Part shown: one piece after another, positions 1-10,239 of the stretch
Layout of the letters: the number at the start of each line of letters is the position of its first letter
How positions within the stretch are numbered: the first letter of the stretch is position 1
Assembly (NCBI GenBank): GCA_030407005.1
Contig: JAUDYN010000001.1
Span: 558,001-622,000, forward strand
Direction: 5' to 3'
DNA: 64,000 nt
From: Desarmillaria ectypa
Lineage: Eukaryota; Basidiomycota; Agaricomycetes; Agaricales; Physalacriaceae
Notes under the pieces: model-generated
Database searches by the model: none
What the model was told of the DNA's origin: nothing
The model's input: only the letters and a program-made list of their open reading frames with translations
Position numbers and translations under genes: made by a program

Positions 1-304
1 AGGATGGTCAAATATTGCAGTCTCACTGTATGCAGGAAATAATGAGCCAAATTCATTGGTTACAGTGACAAATGCTCTAATTGACAAAGAAGGAAAAAGG
101 GGTGGAGCATCCAGTACAATGGTTCTGATTGCATGATCAAGAGGATCAAATGGCCCAAATCAGCATGACAGATGCTATATATGTGGCAAAATTGGACATT
201 TCAGTTGCAATTATCCAAAGCACATAAGATCAAGCAATGACAAGGAGGATGCAGATGTTGTGAACATCATGCATAGTGACAATGAAGAGGATTATGCCTT
301 TTAA
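1..304 (+). pseudogene. 3' part of a copia-type gag gene (decayed)
   Basis: Reading from base 2 gives the C-terminal part of a retrotransposon gag protein; its beginning lies outside the window. A degenerate CCHC zinc knuckle is visible near positions 173-208 (CYICGKIGHFSCNYP). The last knuckle cysteine appears to have become Tyr and the preceding Arg a Cys, both explainable by single transitions. One in-frame TGA interrupts the frame (LIA*SRG), readable as a CGA to TGA change. The protein ends in an acidic DNEEDYAF tail, nearly the same as the DDEEDYAF end of the gag at 42.5-43.3 kb. No reverse transcriptase or integrase follows before the LTR, so this element also seems to end in gag. Copia-type assignment is by the knuckle and the similarity to the second element. 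Confidence 0.75.
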
Positions 305-565
305 GGCAGTGTGAGCTAGGTTATAATTTGGTCTACTCTCTTAGCTCTGGGTGAGGATTTGTTCTGCTGTAGTTAGATGTGTTCTGGTAGCGCAATGATG
401 AGATTGGCTGACTGTAAGTAGCTTGGTGCTCCTGCAGCACAGGCATTGATAGGGGGTGGGGACTAGTGATAACTAAAGTATTAGATATATTTGGGAATTT
501 TAGTCTATTCTTAGTTTTAGGAGAAAACTAAGAATATTGCAGCATGATGCTATATTGAGAGGGAG

Positions 566-782
566 TGTTAAGATTTTACTGGAAAGTTTTAGAAAAAGCA
601 ATCTGGCATCATGCTAAGAGTTGATGAGTAAGCAAGAGAGTCATAGAAAGTTGTAGTATATTCTAGATTCTAGTGCAAAGTAGTATAAATATAAGCTCTA
701 TAGAAGCTATAGAATAACAATTTCTTTATATCTGGCTTTACCAGCCTGGAGTCTACCCTGTGCAACACCCAGGATTCTAACA
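566..782 (+). repeat. 3' LTR of the left-edge copia-like element
   Basis: The repeat starts TGTTAAGATT and ends ATTCTAACA, so it has TG...CA ends with a TGTTA/TAACA inverted terminus. It is preceded directly by a purine run (TTGAGAGGGAG, about 555-565), as expected for a polypurine tract before a 3' LTR. The length (217 bp) is close to the 207-bp LTRs of the gag-only element near 42 kb. The 261 bp between the gag stop and the LTR show no pol-like frame. The 5' LTR lies outside the window, so the target duplication cannot be checked. Confidence 0.7.
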
Positions 783-2073
783 GATCCTGATCCTATATTC
801 CTATGAACTGAGTGAGTGGATGCAAGATGTAGTTGGTCCTAGGTAGAGTGTCACTGGCTTGCTTCTTGAGCAAGATAGAAGCCAAATTTGATGCACATAT
901 GTATGTGGTGCAGCATATCAAAATAGGGTTTCAGTTATAAAGGCTCCAGTAAAGGATTAGAAAAAGCTTCAAACTAATTGTTAGATATAGACTTATTCAA
1001 ATAAGATTAAACAAACAGGCTGTCTTACATTTGAACAATCACTTGAATGTAAATAATGTTTAAGATTAAGACTAAGTGCTAAGGTCTTAGTTAAGAAGCA
1101 AGAGAGTGAGCTAGAAGAATAAGTCAGATTAAACTTTAGTTTAAAGCTAAGGGCTAAGAATGATATAGATGATTCTTAAATACTAGATGACTAAAAATAG
1201 ATATTACTATAAAACTGTGTGAACTATAAGATGTCCATCCATGATAACAGTGATGAAATCCATTAGTGTCTTGAATCCCATTTGTGAAGCCTATGCTACA
1301 CTGTATATAACATATTGCTACTGTGAATCACTAAGAAGTGGGTCACTAGGCTAAACTACTATGATATTGTAACTGTATGTATTCTATTGTAGGCAACTTT
1401 TGCATGCTTATAAGTACTCACTGTGAGTTTGTTGTTTGTTGTAATCTAAATGTCTGAGAAATGAGATAAAGGTCTGCCTTAGGTTCATCTGAGTCCTGCA
1501 GTGTGAAAATGGGTTTGGTCCTGAGTTTAGGTGCTCTGGCTGTTTGGCTGATGTTACTGCTTCATATATAGAGAGTTGTGAGGCCTGCCAGAACCAATTA
1601 TTGATAGTAGCTCTTGGTTATATGTCTATCCATAAAACAATTAAAACTGACTGTCAACCATGTGGCACAGCTATAATGTGAGTTCTGTCCTACAGAAATA
1701 TAATAGATGATATTCCTAAAACAATGGAAACTAGCTAGTAATTGTGTGGCACAGCTATAATGTAGAGTCCATCTCACAGAGCTATGGTGAATGGATGGGT
1801 GAGCATCCTGGCACTTAAATAAGGGTTTAGATGCAGATAGATACTCAGTATAAGATAGGGGAAAAGATATAATAGTATATGTGTGTGTGTGTGATTTAAT
1901 ATCTAGATTGATAATCTAGACCCTAGTTGTATTTGTATCCTGCCTGTTACTGAGCACATCAATGCATAGATTTCAAAATCATTCAATATTATAAAGTCTG
2001 ACATGTCTACAGGCCAAATCAGTTCACTCAGCTTTAGATGGCCATACTATGTTAAGGATTTCTTTGCCTTATC
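783..2073. other. CpG-poor, AT-rich repeat remnants; no gene seen
   Basis: No supported coding sequence. A diverged tandem duplication of about 80 bp is visible at about 1631-1795: both units contain GTGGCACAGCTATAATGT. A short TG run lies near 1879-1893. A segment near 981-1050 (TGTTAGATATAG, then AGGCTGTCTTACATTTGAAC) resembles the start of the LTR at 47,741, so a degraded related LTR is possible. Confidence 0.5.
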
Positions 2074-2580
2074 CTATAGAGTAGCAAGTGTCTTTCTGAA
2101 TTTCAGATATGTTTTGTTGTCTAGATAGTATATTATTTTCTCAGTAAGACTATTAGGTGCACAATTTACTTTTGCTAACAGTTTCTCAAGCAATGTGATC
2201 TTTTCTGGGAAGACTTTGTAGCACAAATTATAACTCAGAAAAGGTTCATTAATGAGATGATTGCCAACCCATGTGCACCATTTAAGGATAGCCATCACAG
2301 GATCCTTTCTCTCTGTTACTGCAGCCTTTGGACTTTTTGGATACTGATGCAGGGGCATCCCAGTCAAGAACTCAAGAATTGTGATGTCAATGCTTACATT
2401 ATTGTACTCACTGTCATCCAAGACTTTAGACAAATCTTGCAGTGGTTCATTATTAGCAGGCAGGTGTGGGGGCAGGTTTAGCAGTGAATTGATTGGTGGT
2501 GGTAAGAGTATGCCAGTCCATTCTGGTTTATATGAGTCCACAACAGGCTGTGTCTGGGCAGTTTCAGACATATTTGTCAT
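2074..2580 (-). CDS. hypothetical protein, 168 aa, in decayed DNA
   Basis: An uninterrupted 168-codon frame starting MTNMSETAQTQ. The N-terminal third is proline-rich (GILLPPPINSLLNLPPHLP). The rest is mixed and could fold as helices (for example EKITLLEKLLAKVN). No domain is recognised. It lies in a CpG-depleted zone where neighbouring frames are broken by stops, so an open frame this long is unexpected. It may be an accessory frame of a young transposon, a captured host exon, or chance. No signal peptide or membrane segment is apparent. Confidence 0.35.
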   Translation of the reverse strand: MTNMSETAQTQPVVDSYKPEWTGILLPPPINSLLNLPPHLPANNEPLQDLSKVLDDSEYNNVSIDITILEFLTGMPLHQYPKSPKAAVTERKDPVMAILKWCTWVGNHLINEPFLSYNLCYKVFPEKITLLEKLLAKVNCAPNSLTEKIIYYLDNKTYLKFRKTLATL

Positions 2581-3904
2581 GTTGTGCCAGTTGTAGGATA
2601 GAAGGTTGTCAATGAATAATGAGAATGAGGAATCAATAGTGGTAAAAAGTTTTGAATTCCTTTAAAAAGGTAAATACAATGTGTCCCCCAGTGTTACAAA
2701 TATGAGTTAGCATAGTAATATTGTACTCAGCTAGGAGATTTGAAATACAGTTGAGTTCTTTACCAATGAAGGAATTTAAGATAGGAAGGATATTGATGAG
2801 CACTAAGCATAGTCAATGGGAGACCAATTGAGACAGTAAGCACTAAGTGTAACTGTTGAGTATCTTAGGAAGTAAGTGCTAAGTGTAACTTACTAAGAGA
2901 CTCGGATTTCACACAAGATAAAGTTTGATAGGTCAAAAGAGATAGATATTTCGTGGCTAGCATAAATGTTTATATACTGTGAGAACTGCAAAGAAATTTC
3001 TAGTAGTACAGCCTTTGAAAAAGGGTCTAATGTTTTCTGGTATTTTCAGTAAGTAAATAGTAAGCACGGAATCTTGGAGAAGCTGAGAGAAGAATTTAAG
3101 TCCTTGTTTACACGTTGGAAGACTAGTAAGCCAATGATAAGGTATATACATAACAAGGACAATCAATACAAGGTGCTGGGAGTCAAATGTATTTGAAGGT
3201 AGGAATTTGAAGGCAAAGCTGAAACTATATGGGTAAGTACGAAGAATTTCCACATCCGAAGCCGCTGAGTGTCGAGAGCAAAGAGAGAAACGCAAGCTTC
3301 GGAAGGGACACTGGCAACGAACTGCCGATTACAGCTGGCATATCGGCACAAAGTCGCTGCGATGGCTGGATCACTTGTCGCTTGCATTTTCGTCGTGAGA
3401 TCTGAGCTTCTCCTCTTCGCCTGTTCGGACGACGAAATTTCCACTGTGATATGGCGACCTCATATATATCCAGAAATTCGTTGATGATGGCGAAAATGAC
3501 TTTCCCAAATGGTTCAACGTTCAGGGCCTTTGGGCCTTTCGTTGAAGGACTTGGCATATCAGTGTTATTACATTATGGAATAACGAGGGGCTCACGATTT
3601 CATCTGTGAGATTTCGAGCTTCTCATAGCACTGACAGTCAGTCACCGTTTGATTCTCATACGGATTTACTTACATGTTTGCTTATTCTCGCGGGGATTTC
3701 ATAGTGTATATAACACTGTAAAATTCATAGTTAGTCCCCGCGTCGCGATTGCCACAGATGTAAACCATTTTTGCCACTCACTTTGTTTGAGTACGGCCAC
3801 GCGATTCTAACATTATCGGGCATGTTTCGCTTATTTGGCGTCACCGTAACTCCTGAGCCCAGCCACAGGAACAAAAGTTGATGAACAAAGTTGTTTGTGC
3901 TTCC
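2581..3904. other. boundary zone between CpG-poor and CpG-rich DNA; no gene called
   Basis: CpG dinucleotides become frequent again from about 2.9 kb. The stretch 2790-2890 has three loose copies of an AAGCACTAAGTGTAACT-like word. Short open frames on both strands at 2957-3557 overlap each other and show no domain. The sequence at 3421-3440 closely resembles 5545-5564 in the spacer of the downstream palindrome (18 of 20 bases by eye). Confidence 0.4.
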
Positions 3905-4109
3905 ATTTGTTGGAAATAATACCAGTTTGGAAGGAGAAAAATGGCTCAGAACGAGACGTAGAGATGAACGCTAGCTGCTCCATATTCCGCTAACTTCAAA
4001 TGCAAAGTGAAAAGGTACCACATGCAAATTGCATTGGAGGTATACAATTCTATACATACACACTCTTACAAATGTCCATTATCACCACACATAGAATGCC
4101 TCATCGGAT

Positions 4110-4753
4110 TTAGTACGTGTAGTGGGCGTTCCAGAAAGAAGTGTCGTAGTACTTCTTCCCATCCTTCCCGTCCTTCCCATCCTTCTCGTCATGCTTGTCA
4201 TCGTAACAATCATCCTCCCAGGTCAGGATGTCGATGATCTCCTCGAAAAGCTCGCAGATGAACTTTTCCTCGATTTCTTCTTCGGAGTAAACTAGAAAGA
4301 AGCGTTTATTAGAACGGGAGGGGAGAGGGAGTCAACGTCAAACATACCCTGGCAAGAGTTACATTTATCATCCTTCTCGCAAAGGTCCTTGCAGTCTGAA
4401 GAGTAAACGTCAGTGAAATCGATCACGTACGAAAATGAAGAGAAACGCTTACCGATCTCGTAGGTGTCCTTCTTGACATCCTTATGGTCGTAGGGAGTAT
4501 ACTTTTCCTGGTTCCATCCCTTGAAATCCTTCTTGTGCTCGAACACAGGCTGCCAGGTGCAGTCCTTGCGACCGTTGCCATAATCCTTGTTGTCGTAGTC
4601 CTTGTTGTCATAATCCTTCTTGCCATCATCTTTGTTGCCGTCCTTGCCGTAGTCGACACCACCGTAGGATCCGTCCCTAGCTTGAACGGAAGCGGAGAAG
4701 GCAGGGACCGCGAGGGCCACGAGAGGGAGGAGAGTGCCAACTGAGAAACGCAT
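4110..4753 (-). CDS. small secreted Lys/Asp-rich protein, copy L
   Basis: Mirror copy of the gene at 6228-6871 with identical sequence. CDS exons are 4753-4453, 4395-4348 and 4291-4110; introns are 4396-4452 and 4292-4347. The 176-aa product starts MRFSVGTLLPLVALAVPAFS, a clear secretion signal. The mature part has KDYDN repeats near residues 38-55, a cysteine cluster (DCKDLCEKDDKCNSC) formed across the first splice junction, an acidic EEEIEEKF segment and a KDG-repeat tail ending in two Tyr. Seven cysteines follow the signal. The start is set at the second Met of the open frame because the signal peptide begins there. I do not recognise the family. It is likely exported to the wall or medium. 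Confidence 0.8.
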
Positions 4754-4836
4754 CGTGATGGATAGGCTGATAGTAGGCAAGTAGATAGACGACGATAATG
4801 TGTCTCTTTCTGGAGAATATTGGCGATTTGAGGGCC

Positions 4837-4844
4837 CTTTTATA
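4837..4844 (-). promoter_or_regulatory. TATA box of copy L
   Basis: TATAAAAG on the minus strand, 84 bp upstream of the start codon, mirror image of the box at 6137-6144. Confidence 0.6.
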
Positions 4845-5308
4845 TCTCTTCGGACGGCAGAAAGTACTTCGCGACGTAAGTGAGTGTCTCAACCAATTAT
4901 GAACTCGACGAACATCTGTGGTCAGATGTAATCGACTCCAAGACCTGCTAAGCCGCAAGGGAACCCACTTCAAATGACGGTAACCAAATACGGTGTAGGC
5001 GGGGAACATCGGTCTCAGAAGGAACGGGGAAATTTGGAGAGCGGCCAGCTTTGTTTCCGTCAGAAGCGAGAGAGTTAATCATGGAGAAAGACATTTCAGA
5101 TATGCCAAGGACGTCCAGTCGAGAATGAAGGTAGTCATGTTCGCGATTACGCCAAAATCCATGTTGGACGAGAAACATCGACGTTTCTCAGCAGAAATAA
5201 GTGATCCTTAGCTTGCATCAGCATCACAAAGAAGGCAGACACGCGAAACACGCCAAGTGGAATCGTGAGTCGCTGTCCAATCCATAACGCCTATACGGCA
5301 GAGTCAGA

Positions 5309-5672
5309 CATAATATATTTCGCATATGCCAAGGACAATCGGTAGAACTAGATTCTAAAAATTAGTTGTAATTTGAAGACTAGAATTCGTAGTGGATATC
5401 TCCACCAAGTACGAGAACCTCCAAGTTGCTGATGAAGGGGGATCGGAACGCAACGACCGAGTATAGCCGTTGCAGAGTCGGCAAACGCCGTGATGCCGAG
5501 CTTGCGTTTTGTTTCTCACTCAGTCGCGTATTGAGGGCTCTCGACTGTTTGGACGACAAAATTTCTCCTTCTATAAGGCGAGCTGCCTTGAATATGTTCT
5601 GCGTTCATTGACATCCAATGCCACCTTAACGTAACCGTTCAGATCCTTCAAAGGAATTTCTCTTCAGAGGAC
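5309..5672. other. 364-bp spacer between the inverted arms
   Basis: Unique relative to the arms. It separates two divergent promoters. A 61-codon plus-strand frame (5426-5611) is present but has no support as a gene. Part of it (CTGTTTGGACGACAAAATTT, 5545-5564) matches 3421-3440 outside the left arm at 18 of 20 bases in the same orientation, so the spacer and the outer flank may share an origin. Confidence 0.6.
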
Positions 5673-6136
5673 TCTGACTCTGCCGTATAGGCGTTATGGA
5701 TTGGACAGCGACTCACGATTCCACTTGGCGTGTTTCGCGTGTCTGCCTTCTTTGTGATGCTGATGCAAGCTAAGGATCACTTATTTCTGCTGAGAAACGT
5801 CGATGTTTCTCGTCCAACATGGATTTTGGCGTAATCGCGAACATGACTACCTTCATTCTCGACTGGACGTCCTTGGCATATCTGAAATGTCTTTCTCCAT
5901 GATTAACTCTCTCGCTTCTGACGGAAACAAAGCTGGCCGCTCTCCAAATTTCCCCGTTCCTTCTGAGACCGATGTTCCCCGCCTACACCGTATTTGGTTA
6001 CCGTCATTTGAAGTGGGTTCCCTTGCGGCTTAGCAGGTCTTGGAGTCGATTACATCTGACCACAGATGTTCGTCGAGTTCATAATTGGTTGAGACACTCA
6101 CTTACGTCGCGAAGTACTTTCTGCCGTCCGAAGAGA

Positions 6137-6144
6137 TATAAAAG
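6137..6144 (+). promoter_or_regulatory. TATA box of copy R
   Basis: TATAAAAG, 84 bp upstream of the ATG at 6228. A pyrimidine-rich stretch lies between the box and the start. Confidence 0.6.
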
Positions 6145-6227
6145 GGCCCTCAAATCGCCAATATTCTCCAGAAAGAGACACATTATCGTCGTCTATCTAC
6201 TTGCCTACTATCAGCCTATCCATCACG

Positions 6228-6871
6228 ATGCGTTTCTCAGTTGGCACTCTCCTCCCTCTCGTGGCCCTCGCGGTCCCTGCCTTCTCCGCTTCCGTTCAAG
6301 CTAGGGACGGATCCTACGGTGGTGTCGACTACGGCAAGGACGGCAACAAAGATGATGGCAAGAAGGATTATGACAACAAGGACTACGACAACAAGGATTA
6401 TGGCAACGGTCGCAAGGACTGCACCTGGCAGCCTGTGTTCGAGCACAAGAAGGATTTCAAGGGATGGAACCAGGAAAAGTATACTCCCTACGACCATAAG
6501 GATGTCAAGAAGGACACCTACGAGATCGGTAAGCGTTTCTCTTCATTTTCGTACGTGATCGATTTCACTGACGTTTACTCTTCAGACTGCAAGGACCTTT
6601 GCGAGAAGGATGATAAATGTAACTCTTGCCAGGGTATGTTTGACGTTGACTCCCTCTCCCCTCCCGTTCTAATAAACGCTTCTTTCTAGTTTACTCCGAA
6701 GAAGAAATCGAGGAAAAGTTCATCTGCGAGCTTTTCGAGGAGATCATCGACATCCTGACCTGGGAGGATGATTGTTACGATGACAAGCATGACGAGAAGG
6801 ATGGGAAGGACGGGAAGGATGGGAAGAAGTACTACGACACTTCTTTCTGGAACGCCCACTACACGTACTAA
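6228..6871 (+). CDS. small secreted Lys/Asp-rich protein, copy R
   Basis: Exons 6228-6528, 6586-6633 and 6690-6871; the introns (57 and 56 bp) begin GTAAGC and GTATGT and end CAG and TAG. The exons sum to 531 nt in one frame, 176 aa. Signal peptide about residues 1-20 or 1-25, then a Gly/Asp/Lys/Tyr-rich segment with KDYDN repeats, a CX3CX5CX2C-like cluster, an acidic helix-like segment (EEEIEEKFICELFEEIIDIL) and a tail of KDG repeats. Lys and Asp alternate so that the repeats are nearly charge-neutral. Effector, wall-associated or matrix roles are all possible; none is shown by sequence. It is transcribed away from copy L, and the two starts are about 1.47 kb apart. Confidence 0.82.
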
Positions 6872-7305
6872 ATCCGATGAGGCATTCTATGTGTGGTGAT
6901 AATGGACATTTGTAAGAGTGTGTATGTATAGAATTGTATACCTCCAATGCAATTTGCATGTGGTACCTTTTCACTTTGCATTTGAAGTTAGCGGAATATG
7001 GAGCAGCTAGCGTTCATCTCTACGTCTCGTTCTGAGCCATTTTTCTCCTTCCAAACTGGTATTATTTCCAACAAATAGAAGAGTGAGTAATAAGTAAACA
7101 GTCAAAACACCCATGTACATTCCAGTTGCGAGGAGTTGAACTAACGCAGAGAAGTAGCATCAACAGTTACCTTATATCTAGACCGTAACATCGTCTAACA
7201 ATACAAATTCTGTCTACGAATACAGTGTCTATCTACTTCTGCTATCCAACTACCCACTCTTCGCAACTTAACAAGCCTCTCCAAGAATCATCTAATCCTC
7301 CCGTA

Positions 7306-7752
7306 TCATGCAGCTCCCACGTACGTCTTTATGACGTCTCTGCGGCTCCTCCGGGAGAGAATTCCCAGCGCGACGGTGAACGCGTTCACTCTCCCTACAA
7401 TCGGTACCTTCCCCGACGCCGTCGTCATCAACTTGAGAAAAGCTGAGCGTGACAGAGTCATTACGCCTCTGTCATTCTCCCCTTCGTCCTCGACACGAAT
7501 CGTAATCCCGTCGCAGTCCTCTACGTCATCCAAAGAAACAAACACGTCCGTTCCCTCTCCCAACGGTTGTATGCGGGAGTGTTGACGTCGAGACTCTCCC
7601 CCAGAGCTGGGCAAGCGTGCAGGGCGTCTTTTTGCGTTTCCCTTGGTGCTGCTCTCGCTCCCCTCCACGATAGTCCTCCTTTTCACCACCATTCGTCGCG
7701 GTAGGTTGCTCACATGCGGCTCAAGGTGGCCCATGGGCCTTAATGGCGACAT
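7306..7752 (-). CDS. hypothetical protein, 148 aa
   Basis: Single open frame in CpG-rich DNA. The N-terminal half is basic and Ser/Arg-rich, probably disordered. The C-terminal half looks folded (DVFVSLDDVEDCDGITIRVE, then ALGILSRRSRRDVIKTYVG). No family recognised. The 3' end lies about 230 bp outside the right palindrome arm. The first Met may not be the true start, because the N-terminus is low-complexity and an upstream exon cannot be excluded. Confidence 0.45.
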   Translation of the reverse strand: MSPLRPMGHLEPHVSNLPRRMVVKRRTIVEGSESSTKGNAKRRPARLPSSGGESRRQHSRIQPLGEGTDVFVSLDDVEDCDGITIRVEDEGENDRGVMTLSRSAFLKLMTTASGKVPIVGRVNAFTVALGILSRRSRRDVIKTYVGAA

Positions 7753-9019
7753 TGAAGTCAGGCTTTTGGTAATGGTGTGGCTCAGGGCTGACGAGCGTGG
7801 CTGAAGATGTGGGGGAGGGGATCATCGTAATAAGTTTATGTGGGTTTAGCCACTGGACGCCGAAACAAAAGAAAACTGTAGGCCTAGGTCGACAACGCGG
7901 CGTATAGAATGGTTTATGGCAGCGTGTAAACACCGTGAAGGCGAGAGGTTGTTTCAAGGATGTCAATGATACTAACAAAAGTCAGCCCGCAGATGGAAGG
8001 TTATGACCACAATGGACTCACTAATCTAATCGTCCAGTCTGTGTTAGTCCGGTGGGATAGCGAGGGCAGTGGATTCGTTAACTTTCAGAGCTTCGACAAT
8101 GGTCCTACGAGGACGAGCAGAGACTTGTAACTGCGGGGGAATGCCTTATCTACAGAGCCATTCTGACTAAATATTAAGGACTGCAAGACCACGAATACGA
8201 CGGACGTACGGTAAACAAATTCTTCCTTCAGCGCCGCTGACGTTACATGCAGGCCGTCCAGTGTCAACGCCCCAATCCTCGTGACCGAGTATCGTACTTT
8301 TGTCAAGTTGTTGATGCCGGTCTGGACTCGGGAAGACTGTGTCATGGGATGAAATGCAATTATAACCGCCCTGATATAGTCAAGGACAATCCACATCCTA
8401 CCGACTCGGGTGAAATCGGGCGCCGGGTGGCACCTTCCCCGCGGGGTGCGATGCGGAGAGAACTGGAAGTTAAACAACTTTTTGTCTTTGGAGTGTTGGC
8501 TCGGTTGACGTTTAACAAGTCAAGTTATTAATGTTCAAGATTCAACACCCTGAATATTAATTTGGACATCGAAGCAAGAAAAATCAGCCAAAAGTCACAT
8601 CCATATCATTCGGAGGAATCAAACCCCGAGCTGCTACACATAATCCAAATCCTTCATTATGAAAGGCGGCAATGTTAGACGTTACACCATATCCGAATCA
8701 AAGAAGACACTAACGGTAGCGTTTATTATCCTGTAAAGAGAAGTTGAATCCAAGTTTAAATGCATAATTATCATATCAAGAATGTGAGGTAACAGAGCCA
8801 ATCTCATCTCTCGGCGGTACTGTTCCTCCCTGATGTAAGCCGCAAGCAACCAAACGTTTATAGTCCAGGACATTACAGATTCGGGAGTCGCGTCGCAGTA
8901 CAGCTGATGACTGGAGGGAAGCATGTCGTGTGTATTCTGTAAAATTGGTACAAAACCGACATTTAAATTTCCAGAAATTTGAATGAAGAGATAGGTATAA
9001 AGTACTTGGTCAAGACACA
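7753..9019. other. no convincing gene
   Basis: Open frames at 8085-8477 (minus), 8247-8531 (plus) and 8682-9020 (minus) overlap in conflict and show no domain or consistent splice pattern. The DNA retains CpG and may hold decayed coding sequence. Confidence 0.35.
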
Positions 9020-9560
9020 TTAGTCGGAGTCATTGTAGTTGCCGTTAGCGATTCCAAAGTCCCTTTTACACGCTGCTTCCATCATCTTAGCCGGGGTCAT
9101 CGTTAACTTGTGGAAGAGCACCTTTCTCGGTTGTATCCCATTGGTTGTGATCCTTCGGTCATCCACCAAAGTGATCCATTTCAGTTCCTCGGCCTTCATG
9201 CCTGCATCATTCATTAGCCGCTCTTTCACAATAGCCCGTCTGTCGCCTTCTTCCAAGATCGGGCATGCCGTACGGATTATACTAGAACAGCAGCCCGTCA
9301 ATTTTTCAAATCTATCATATGACCCTAGCATGCACCTTTAAGCTGGACACCATCATACCAGGCCTGTCATCCTTCCAGTGGATGTACGCAGCCAAGACAT
9401 CCTTCTTGTTCTAGTTGCAAAGCCAGTAGTTGATACAAAACTCGAGCAGAGTATCGTCTTAGTTCAACGGATTAGGTATTTCGAAGGCCTCCGTAAGGAA
9501 GGACATATAGTAGCCGCCGATCTTATAAGGCATCCCGGAAGCAGAGACTAGCTCCCACCC
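9020..9560 (-). pseudogene. decayed unknown gene fragment
   Basis: The 9020-9331 frame (103 codons; contains GMKAEELKWITLVDDRRITT) continues upstream in another frame with coding character (MPYKIGGYYMSFLTEAFEIP, later NKKDVLAAYIHWKDDRPG), but two stops and a frameshift interrupt it. The pieces read as one degraded protein. Family not recognised. Confidence 0.3.
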
Positions 9561-10239
9561 CCTAACCAGGAATCGGAGATATATTCCCACTTGCGATACA
9601 ATGTAATGTGATTAGGTTATAGAAATAAGTAGAATGAAATCCGGTGGCCGGTGAAGCACGATAGGCAAGAAATGCAATATGGCGGAAGAGAAAGCGAAGT
9701 GAGACCGGCATTTGCCGATACCTACGAGTCCAAGTCAGTCCTCCCAACGTCTCTGTGCTTTTAACTTTAGCCTAGCTGTGTTGGGCCATAATGCCTTGCT
9801 GCACTGGTAGATCTTACGCGGTCTTCCCCATAGTCTACAAAATCGTAGAGGCGCTCGAAATACCCGATCCCTTCAACTACGGCGATAATTTCAAGTTGCT
9901 CGAGTTTTTTTTCTACTAACTTACTACTACGCGGCTCGAAGACGTTTACCCAAACTTAAAAAAGCTTGGTAAGCTCCAGGGATCGTGGTCGATTACAGCG
10001 ACGTCTTGCTATGGCTGCTCCTCCTCTTCACCTAGGTTGGAGGTATGTCTTTGCCCTATTCCTTTATCGCACAACTATTGCTGTTTTCGATGCGTTAGAC
10101 AGAATTATACCGACTCCATATCGCCTCCCACAAAACAGGTTCGTATCGTGAGACATCTACTGCTGCTGAAAATGAATGTTAATAGTCACCGAATCTTACG
10201 GATGATCAGATCCTTGATCTCTGTGACACAATCCCCCTG
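9561..10239. other. no gene seen
   Basis: Short overlapping frames only. A plus-strand stretch near 9780-9990 has coding character and could be a lost 5' exon of the phosphotransferase pseudogene that follows, but no junction can be placed. Confidence 0.3.

Larger units (their letters stand above)
3905..5308 (+). repeat. left arm of a 1.4-kb inverted repeat
   Basis: Each position x here pairs with position 10981 minus x in the right arm (5673-7076). All reading frames translate identically in the two arms, and the flanking non-coding parts were compared by eye without finding a mismatch or indel. Similarity stops at a G/A difference at the outer edge and a G/C difference at the inner edge. 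The arm contains the whole secreted-protein gene, its TATA box and about 0.5 kb of further upstream sequence. Confidence 0.93.
5673..7076 (-). repeat. right arm of the 1.4-kb inverted repeat
   Basis: Reverse complement of 3905-5308 with no difference found. Outside 7076 the two flanks are unrelated. The arm holds the second secreted-protein gene with its promoter. Arm identity extends through introns and intergenic DNA, which points to a recent duplication or ongoing conversion rather than selection on the protein. Confidence 0.93.

Noticed and set aside
4423..4744. Arg/Thr-rich and Val/Ile-rich frames opposite or inside the secreted-protein genes
   Set aside because: They arise from the repetitive KD-coding sequence read in other frames. 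The same frames appear in the mirror copy and no independent signal supports them.
8085..8477. 130-codon minus-strand frame as a gene
   Set aside because: No domain, no plausible partners by splicing, and competing frames on the other strand.
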